Below, piece after piece: positions 56,098 to 64,000 of a DNA stretch of 64,000 bases (the first letter of the stretch is position 1; each line of letters opens with the position of its first letter). The DNA comes from Anthonomus grandis grandis. Taxonomy: Eukaryota; Arthropoda; Insecta; Coleoptera; Curculionidae. The notes under the pieces are model-generated. The model did not search any database. It saw only the letters and a list, made by a program, of their open reading frames with translations, and was not told where the DNA came from. The stretch spans positions 19,563,644-19,627,643 of the forward strand of contig NC_065548.1 of the NCBI RefSeq assembly GCF_022605725.1, written 5' to 3'. The position numbers and the translations under genes are program-made.

Positions 56098-56718
56098 CAG
56101 GGTGTTAATTAAGAATGTACCATAAATTATTTAACAGGCGATTGTTTGAGTAATTTTAAGACAAAAAGTTCATATGAACATAGGTCCGCAAGTTCTCTGG
56201 CGGTGTTATTTATAACATTAAGGAGCTAATTTACCCCTAACATGATTAAATTTATTAGGTTCAGTGTAATCTCGAACGGGACCTGAAGAAATATTTGTAG
56301 CAAAAAAATTGGGGCACCTGAATTTTGTCCCATTTTTAATATCTTATTTGATTTACTCAAATACAAATACAACTTTTTCGTATCTCGCTTATTTTTCGAG
56401 AAAAAAAAAAGTCTACTTAATTGCATATCCCTGGATCACACAAGGAATTTGGGGAAAAGTTTCTTTTGGAATTTATTATTAACTAAGCAAGATACGAAAA
56501 ACATTCAAGAGACAGAAAAGTTTTATTTGTATAATCCACAGAACATAATAAAAATTGCACAAAAGTCAGTGGCCTATATTTTAGTTGTTGTTAAATTTTA
56601 ACACCCTGTATATTGAGAACGAAGAATTTCTGGACATATGTTTATATGAACTTTTTGTTTTAAAACTACTCAAAGAATGGTCTCTTAAATTTATGGTACA
56701 TACCTAATTAACTTCCTG
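56098..56718. mobile_element. MITE with ~110-bp inverted ends and doubled terminal motif
   Basis: The left end CAGGGTGTTAATTAAGAATG (56098) matches the inverse of the right end at 56718, which has drifted (the inverse reads TGCAGGAAGTTAATTAGG). Shared inner words are GTACCATAAAT and AAAAAGTTCATAT. A second CACCCTGTA sits 110 bp inside the right end (56610), and a decayed CTGGCGGTGTTA is at the mirror position near 56199. The centre is non-coding. Confidence 0.7.
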
Positions 56719-56720
56719 CA

Positions 56721-57747
56721 CGTATTCTTCTATATCGTCGTTGTTAGATGTAGAAATGCGATGTTTATTTTTGTTTAAATATTTTGTTAATGTATGAACT
56801 TTATTAATATTAAAAAATCAATATTTGTACTATGTAGGTATTTTTATTTTACAAGATAATAATATCTAAAAAAATGTTTAAGTCCGGCTCTAGCCAAGGC
56901 AAAAGCCGCGTGGACCGTAGCGAGTGTCAGCGGCATCCCTACTATAAGCAAATATGCCGCGCCTGCATTAGTACACATGCACCGAACTCGCTTATTCAAG
57001 CCAATGTATTTTTATTGAAGTGCGACTGCTGGTTTTTTTATGCTGTGGACTAAATGACTAAAAGCGGATTCTCAGTTGGTCGCGCCGGGAATAGCGCTCT
57101 TAATAAAATTTTTTATTTTGGATGGGGTCAAAATTGACCCACCATACCAGTTAAGGGTTAATAGCCCTTTTCTTTAATGATATTCTCATATACAAGTTCT
57201 TTTTTAATATTATGAAGTCGACTTACCAAAATGTTATTTTTAAATAAACATTCTTATAGTAATTTTTTCTCTACAAAAAGTATGTTGTATACTACTACTT
57301 GTATACTAAATTCAAACCTTAGAGGCGAGGCGTCAAAACAAAACCACGCCATCCGCACGTGATATTTAAAGGGACGCGTCAGAGAGTTGACGTAGCCAGG
57401 GTCGAAATCAGCCCATAAATATGAATTTTTAATTTTTTTTTAAATTATATTTAAAAATTGATTTTAGTAAAAATAAAATGCATATTCTATTGGTTTTTTT
57501 GTTAATTTTAGCATTTTAATAGATTAAAAGTAAATATTGATGGCTTAACGAGGATGATTCAACGAAAGTGATGGCTTGATTTATGCTTATATTTATAATT
57601 TTGTGTTTTAAGTGATATTGACCTATAAAAATGATCTTGAAAGCCATTTAAAATAAATGTTTTTTTTTTGTGTAATTTTTAATAATAATAATAATGTAAT
57701 TATTCTGAACTTATTTAAGACATTTGACATAGGCACTTACAATACAT
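56721..57747. other. piggyBac 2 right end and intergenic DNA
   Basis: 56880-57110 is GC-richer and is probably the 5' region of piggyBac 2, with its terminal repeat ending at 57157. 57186-57747 holds no gene; the CG-containing patch 57320-57420 may be near an end of the following DDE element, but no inverted partner was confirmed. Confidence 0.4.
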
Positions 57748-59537
57748 TAATCAGAGTCACTTTCACTGGATGAGTTATCACTGCCATTCAATGGAATAAC
57801 AAGTCTTTCAACTTGCTCATCTATAATATTGTCAAGGTCCCACATTTTTTTTTAACCTTATTTGTATATTCGATACACTTTTGCCAATTTTCTGGAGTTA
57901 TCATTGAAACTGCCACTTTAAATATCTACCTCATATCAACAAACTTATATTGTGGGATGCCACATAGCCCTTAATATTTGCCTAAATGAGCTCAATTGGA
58001 TTGGATTGATCATCGATGATAATTGAATGAATCAATGATCAATGATTATCATCGATTATCTGGCAGTTAAACTGACTTTTATTGTCACTGACAATTTTCA
58101 ATTATTGTGCCTTAATCATGACCGCCTCATAGCTCAAATTTTTTGAGCGAAGCCTCCCTTTTTGGTAGCTGTTGTAGGCGCCTTCTCCAACTTCCTGGAG
58201 TGGTAGGTAGCGTTGTCTAATACGAGCACGGCATTTTCCCCCAACTTAGGAAGTACTCCCTCAAACCTCCTTTTAAAAGATGGACCGTCCATTTCCTCAT
58301 GGTAATCGCCAGTTTTTTTTATTGAAAAACCTAAAGACCACCAGAAACAAATCGATCTTCACTGCCGATATGACAAATAATCTCGATCCTTTTCCTAAAA
58401 AAATATTACTTATTTGTGCTCATATAATTTATTTATGGAATTTTCATAATCAAAAAAACTTTTTTTTTAAGGTAATAGATCACATGCACTTATCTCTTTA
58501 CTTTATAGGATTTGTTGATTAGGTCATTTAAAAACGAAAATAGCAAAAAATAATAAAATCTTCTGAATGAACCCTAATCAGAAAAATGGGTGTTCATTTA
58601 AAAAGTTTACTTTTTAAAATAAATGCACGCTCTAAGGTCAAAGGAAACATTACCTTGGATTCCGTGGACCACATACAAGTAATGTAAGTATATATTGTTA
58701 AATAATTTCTTATCATTATATTTACCTTAAATGTAAAAAAATAAAATACAAAAAGAACAACCATAAGACATAAAAGTACTGTAAAGTTTTTTACCTGAAG
58801 GATTTTTTAGGCCTGTAGAGAGACCATCAAGAAAGGCTTGGCGAGAAGAGGTTACCGCAGTATCTGTCCATACTTTGGCTTTGGTCTGTCCCGCATTCAA
58901 TTACGTTTCATCCAAAAAATAAATTTTGCGGTTTTCTCTTCTACACGCAGGGTATTTTTGTCAAATACTCTCTTCCTCAACATTTTAATCTCGTCCCGGT
59001 CCATTAGAAAACTATTTCTTTCTCTTTTTGCATATATAAAATTTAATCTTTTTTAAATTTTAAAAAACGTTGTCTTTTTAAAATCAGGTAAATCATTGTC
59101 CTCATTTACCACCCTTAAAACTTTTTCCACAGTCGGTAGTTTATTTAGGAAGAAAAAACCATGGACTTTTCTTCTGAATATATTTTTCTCTATATCTGAC
59201 AACTTTTCAAATATGGTCGTGGTTTTACCTGTTTTTTTGGCTCTGAAAGTAAGCCAGCTCGTTTGTATTCTGCCACTATACGCTGCACACTTCTGCTTAC
59301 AACCCCCGTTTTCTCAGCCACTTTATTATAAATATCACACAAAACCACTGTTGGATTATCTATTGTTTCCCTTTTAAAAACATGTAAAATAAGTTGTTTA
59401 ATGTCCGCACTGAAATTGCCCTTTTTTAATCTTTTCTCTGGCGGACCCAACTCTGATTCACCTGCATCAGACTCCAATATAAATTTATTAACAACAATAA
59501 ATAAACACCACACATAAAAACTAACGATCAACGACAT
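57748..59537 (-). pseudogene. DDE transposase (IS630/Tc1-like, DDE_3-type) relic
   Basis: Minus strand from ATG 59537. FSADIKQLILHVFKRETIDN, then EKTGVVSRSVQRIVAEYKRA, is a helix-turn-helix N-terminus. In shifting frames near 58925-58790: IYFLDET (first Asp), then KVWTDTAVTSSRQAFLDGLS. Near 58275-58140: FKRRFEGVLPKLGENAVLVLDNATYHSR (second Asp within LVLDNA; longer than one exact frame). Near 58000-57960: NPIELI with the third acid, followed by a TAG where a Trp is expected. The end ERLVIPLNGSD and SSSESDSD is acidic. About 600 codons of DNA, the family's usual span, but with many stops and frameshifts. An inverted repeat (58008-58060) replaces sequence just before NPIEL. Terminal repeats not confirmed. 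Confidence 0.7.
58008..58060. repeat. Imperfect inverted repeat in the DDE relic
   Basis: GATCATCGATGATAATTGA (58008-58026) faces TCAATGATTATCATCGATTATC (58039-58060), with ATCAATGATCAATGAT repeats between and around. It lies between the second and third catalytic blocks. Confidence 0.7.
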
Positions 59538-59768
59538 GAAATAATCGAAAGTGAAATAAGAAAGAACGATTCAAAACGACCGACCAAAGGATGAAATATG
59601 AACGTCAATAAAAATCGATATTTTCGCGCTGCTACCCCGAAAAATGCATCCGTCACAGCCTACAATAAGATAGAGAAGGACATCGATATAAACGCGTGGT
59701 GCGTGTTGCAGCAAATATACGGGATGTTGCAACACCTCCTAGAGACCAGTCAACAAACATGGCGGCCA

Positions 59769-62700
59769 GCCTAGGCACGAGGCGTTATATTCCGAGATGT
59801 ATTCCAACGGACTGTCAACGAAAATTGGGATCAGGGCATGCGCTAAATGTTCGTGCGTAAATTCAAAATAATAATTTTAATTCTAAATTTGTAATTTACG
59901 AATTTCAAATGAAGCTCGTACATACTATGTACTAAAAAATTCAAATAAAAGTATATAAATTCGTAGTTTGTACTTTAATTTTTATTTGACAATATCTATA
60001 ATATCATATTATTTGTATAACACATAGAACATAGTAATTGCACCAGTAATTGCTGAAAAATAAATAACAAAAACAGTCACAATTTGCCTATTCTTAAAAA
60101 ATATCAAAATTAAAAAATATATAACTAGTTACCACTAACCATAACAAAAAATATAGGTTGTTTATATGTAGCTGTGATCAAAAGTAGAGTTAGTTGAAAT
60201 AAATGGTAATTTTTTGCCTTTTAAAAGGGCTTTTTAAGGTAGAAATGTCATCTATTTCTTCTTTATTTGGGTTTTTGATAGCTTCTTCTACCTTTTTTTT
60301 CTTTTTTATTGTAGGAAATAATCGTTTTTGTGGAACAACATTTTGAGAAGCAGATAATTCTTTTATATCCCTAAAAGTTTCTATAGTACTTTGTTTTGAA
60401 GTGGGTAATTGAAGTAAATTTTTAGCAGTCTGTATGTTACTGATAACTTGTTGAAAAATATTATCATGGTCAGAATCAAAATCATAACTGTGAACTAATG
60501 TTTGTAAATGCGATATTTCTTTTAAAACTCTATCTTTTTGATCACATCTACCAATTGTTTCACCATTAGTTGCTTTAAGAGAGCTTAGGCACTGGTCCAT
60601 TGCACTTTAACTCCTCCGCCTCATTTATCACATCTACATCCTCATCCAGTAATAAATAGAAATGTAATGAATTAGTATTTACATTATTATTAACAGGGGT
60701 TTTTAAAACTACAAAATGAATATGTTTACAAATCACAGTATTGATAAAATAATTTGGACATGTACAACTATATTGGTGAACACATATATCACAAAATTGA
60801 CAAATTAAACTGCAATATTTTTTTAATAAGAGTATTTGTTTTACAATATATTTATTGAGGTTGTTACTCACAGCCCAAATACCAGGAGTCTGTACAACTA
60901 CATCAAAACTAGAAGAAACTGCCATTCTATGGGATTTAAAAATTTCATGGCTCTTGAAAGTGCTTTTCCCTTTAGTATGTTTTATTAGCAGATCTACAGT
61001 TTTATCTCTTAAATATTTAAGAGTTGCATGCAACCCTTTATCCAACCTTTTGACACATTTACCGTTTAGGTAAAAATATTTAATAACTTTATGCAAGCTC
61101 TCTAGTCGCATTTTAGTATTAATTCCACATTCTTGACGAAAATAATACGCCCATTTTTGATAGTTATTTGAGTAATTCTTTTCAAAATATTCTCCAAAAA
61201 TTTTAGTATGATCATTTTCACGCATATTATTAATGGCAACCCGCAAATGTTCACAAAATGTATTTATAGTGTCAAAATCGGTAGTTTTTTGTAAATATTT
61301 TAAAGTTTTATAAACCCAAACCTTATCTTCTTTATTTGAAATTTTACTTAAATTTGTACGCCAGGCACGGTCCACATGCCATGAACAATATAGTTGAAAC
61401 CTAGATAAACTCATAACTTGAACCCAGCCATTATAAAATGTCCCTGTTATATCTGACATAAACGTATTTGATTTAATTGTACCAACTTTTTGTTTAATTT
61501 TGCTAAAGAATATGTTATTAATAAAGGTGTCTTTTTTATTACTAAACATAAAGGCAATAGGAAATCCCTCATTAAACTCATCCACTATCATAAGGGTTGT
61601 TAATTCAAAATCGTAGTTGTTAAGACCATGCATGTGCTATCTATTGCTATAATATTTTCACCAAATTGCTTAAGAAGTAATGTTTGCAAATCATTCATAA
61701 TTATTAAGCAAAAGTCTGAATCTACAAAATCCTTTAAAGCCTCCCCTTGGGGTTTATAAAATAACACAGGATTATTTTCTAAAGACCTACACTCCTCCAC
61801 CCAGATTTTTATACTAATAGCGTCATTCTTATGCTTTACCCCTTCCTTATTGTGAATGTTATACCTTCTTTTAATATTGTCAATGTCTTGCCTTGTTAGT
61901 AGATCAACCCTCTTTGTTTCACCAACTATTTTATTTCTTGTATCATCTAGGATCCTGAAAATTTAATTTTTTGAGTAACACTTATGGTTAATTCAAAGTT
62001 TCATAATATTGGAGGACACAATAACATGAAATATAAGCTGATTTCTCATACTATACCAGGCCAATGTACAAGATAAATTATTTTATGTTTAGTTTTAAAT
62101 ATAACAAATTCCGAGACAAATTCTTAACACCTGTATTTATTTTTTTAATTATCTTACCGTTGAGACTCCTTCTACTAATTTTATTGCAATTTGCCTTTTA
62201 TCCAAACTACTTATTTTTAAATGTTCGATGGCTGTAGAATGACCATAATGTGTTATAATTCGGTAAACCTGAAATTTTCCATTGCTTCTTTTTAATGTTA
62301 TTTTACTAATGCAATTATATTCCAACTTTGACAACCCTTGTGATTTAATATTTCGTTTTTTCTTTGTTACATCATTTATACTTTTTGATGTTCCTAAAAT
62401 AAACAATATCACATTAAACCAGGAACTTAAGGAACTAAAATATATTACCACTTCTATTGCACACAAAATATTGTAATTCACAAGAATGAGTTTTTTTCTT
62501 TCCAGCAAGAACAACATAATTACACAGCTCGCTTTCTTCCAAATGTTTCCATGATTGAAATTCTGAAGCATACATAATTATAATACTACAATAGCTTGAA
62601 TTGCTGTTAAATAAAACCTTTCTGACCAAAACTACTTATTATTTTAATTCTTTATCTTTTTAGTTACATGTTTGTATTGACATTGAAGAAATATCTTATT

Positions 62701-63103
62701 ACTTAAAAGAAACCTTAGATTTATAGTTCATACCTTCTAATGACTCAAACTCCAATTTTTCTTCTTCGATTTTCTGATCGCGTTCCTTTTATAAATGATT
62801 GCACAATTGCACATTCCTTGGGTAAGAACACTTATACATTAAATATTTAAATTTAAAAACATTTTCATCGTAAGAACGTTCTTGTATTTGCTTGCCATGG
62901 TTTTGGCGACAATGTTTATTTAAGTTAAGCTGTGTGCTATATGACTTATCACACAGTTTGCATATTACCGGCATTTTTAACACCATAAATACAAAAAAGT
63001 TCAACACGAAACGATTTAACCTCATTTTTAACCTTTACGAGACACGACACTATTGACACTTTTGACGGAATACATTTCGGAATTTAACGCCTCGTGCCTA
63101 GGC
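59769..63103 (-). mobile_element. Mutator-like element (MULE), nearly complete
   Basis: GCCTAGGCACGAGGCGTTA at 59769 is the inverse of the sequence ending at 63103. The match continues with ATTCCGA(G/A)ATGTATTCC for about 38 bp. The transposase on the minus strand fills the interior. Length 3335 bp. A 8-10-bp target duplication typical of MULEs is not obvious immediately outside the repeats; the left flank has an extra GGCCAG near the boundary that may hide it. Confidence 0.8.
60190..62974 (-). pseudogene. MULE transposase: C2H2 finger, MULE core, SWIM finger
   Basis: Probable start 62974 (MPVICKLCDKSYS), a C2H2 finger C-x2-C...H-x4-H. By GT-AG signals the exons are about 62974-62734, 62562-62449, 62393-62158 and 61954 onward. 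LEEFQSWKHLEESEL forms across the first junction and NRSGTSKSIND across the second; the third junction phase is not resolved. The core has NIIAIDST (first Asp), MIVDEFNEGFPIAFMFSN, NTFMSDITGTFYNGW (second Asp) and the CxxH motif YCSWHVDRAW. The SWIM finger is CTCPNYFINTVICKH (C-x-C...C-x-H). The lysine-rich tail (60600-60190) looks like a nuclear signal. Lesions: TAA near 62789, a ~2-nt insertion near 61615 and a one-base shift near 60590. Few lesions over ~800 codons suggest recent activity. Confidence 0.8.
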
Positions 63104-64000
63104 CATTGAGAACAGCGAATTATAGGGTTTTAATTAAATTAATCTCTTTAATAATATCTTCTATATTCTTATTATATTATATTTATCCTCTATAATATAA
63201 AGATAAATATTTATCTAAGGGGAAATATTAAATATTAATTACTGGGTATTTTTTAGATGTTTACAGTAAAAGATAAACAACAAAAAGCCACATTGCCGTA
63301 GTCGCATACATATACACAGCCGTAGAGTATTGTATAAGTACTGCCTAGTCCAAAGATTTGTACACCTAATACCTACAGTTTTTCAGCCTTCGGCTTACGG
63401 TTAAAAAATTTTTTTACCCCACGATTCCTTGGTCTCAGCCCGATAAAGTCAGGTCAAATCAGTTAGATTATCACATAAATATCGCAAAATTACATTAAAT
63501 AATTTAAAGATTGCCATTTCAATAAAACAAAAATTTTCAATACCTCGTATCAACAAAAAACTTAATTTTTTTTCACAATATCAAAATTTTCTTATCGGTA
63601 AAACCATTTCAGAACAAATCCTAAAACCAATTTATGACAAATTATTTTCGACGTTATACGGTCTATCAAAGATATTGTACTATTCCATAAAGAATAAGAA
63701 CAGATATGTTACGTAACATTAAAACAGTAAAATTATAAATCATCTGAGACAAAAACCTGTTCTTACGAATTAAAAATCAACCTAGAGTTATTACATAATT
63801 TTTGTGTCATTAGACATCATCTTTAGTTGTAATGGAGCTTTAATTACCTCTTTATGAAGCCCATCACTTATTAGCATTTTTTTATGTCATTTACTCCGTT
63901 TTTAGTTTCTCTTCTTTATTAAGTTTCTCAGGACCTCAATCTATATCAGTCTTAGTTTTAATACACGTAATATTAAAAGGTTTTTTGATAAAGACACGTT
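63104..64000. other. No recognised feature
   Basis: AT-rich flank of the MULE. One short CAGCCTTCGGCT-type hairpin near 63386. No coding signal on either strand. Confidence 0.4.

Larger units (their letters stand above)
48172..57157 (-). mobile_element. piggyBac element 2, 9 kb, carrying nested insertions
   Basis: CCCTTAACTGGTATGG at 48172 is the inverse of CCATACCAGTTAAGGG ending at 57157. TTAA flanks both ends (48168-48171, 57158-57161). The sequence just inside (GGGGTCAAATT and GGGTCAAAATTGACCC) also agrees. The transposase lies near the left end on the minus strand. The ~6.7 kb between its start (50361) and the right end is far too long for this family and contains a Mutator-like/YqaJ gene and MITEs. 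Confidence 0.9.

Overview
The window looks like intergenic DNA of an insect-type nuclear genome: AT-rich, GT-AG introns, no operons, and almost every recognisable coding trace belongs to a transposable element. The mixture (Tc1/mariner, piggyBac, Mutator-like, Ty3/gypsy, LINE and Penelope-like elements) fits an arthropod, perhaps a beetle, but the species cannot be fixed from sequence alone. No confident single-copy host gene was seen. Nearly all element genes carry stops or frameshifts.

Layout. 1-576: left-edge LTR retrotransposon (minus) with a SAP-like gag start and a 275-bp LTR. 3.1-5.2 kb: foldback element with TACAGGGTGT ends enclosing a decayed ~183-bp satellite. 6.2-7.35 kb: GC-richer, CGGT-rich island that may be LTR or leader DNA. 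9.2-9.7 kb: mariner relic with an inverted internal duplication. 13.9-18.7 kb: two gypsy-type gag/pol relics (minus) and, between them, a plus-strand piece of a multicopy metazoan gene family with a GCDST motif and a cysteine-rich CXC-like tail.

21-31 kb is a nest. A LINE reverse transcriptase fragment (plus) precedes a full-length mariner element (23035-25033). Next is a second LINE (minus, 25146-28616), which is interrupted by a Penelope-like insertion (25639-27014, 13-bp target duplication, two hammerhead ribozyme motifs, a tRNA-like sequence) and bounded by a piggyBac element (28621-30930, TTAA duplications).

33.8-37.9 kb: a mariner-family transposase relic (plus), then a 5'-truncated gypsy pol with its 3' LTR (minus). 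38-39.2 kb: foldback element with a strong hairpin. 40.2-41.6 kb: LINE relic (plus). 42.9-43.1 kb: gag start (minus).

48172-57157 is the most layered object: a piggyBac element with perfect TTAA duplications, itself inserted into a 130-bp tandem repeat. It is swollen to 9 kb because a multi-exon Mutator-like transposase/YqaJ-nuclease gene (51128-54717) lies inside it, and that gene carries a TACAGGGTG-type MITE in an intron. 57.7-59.5 kb: DDE transposase relic (minus). 59.8-63.1 kb: an almost complete Mutator-like element with a C2H2 finger, MULE core and SWIM finger. The remaining stretches hold no signal I could support.
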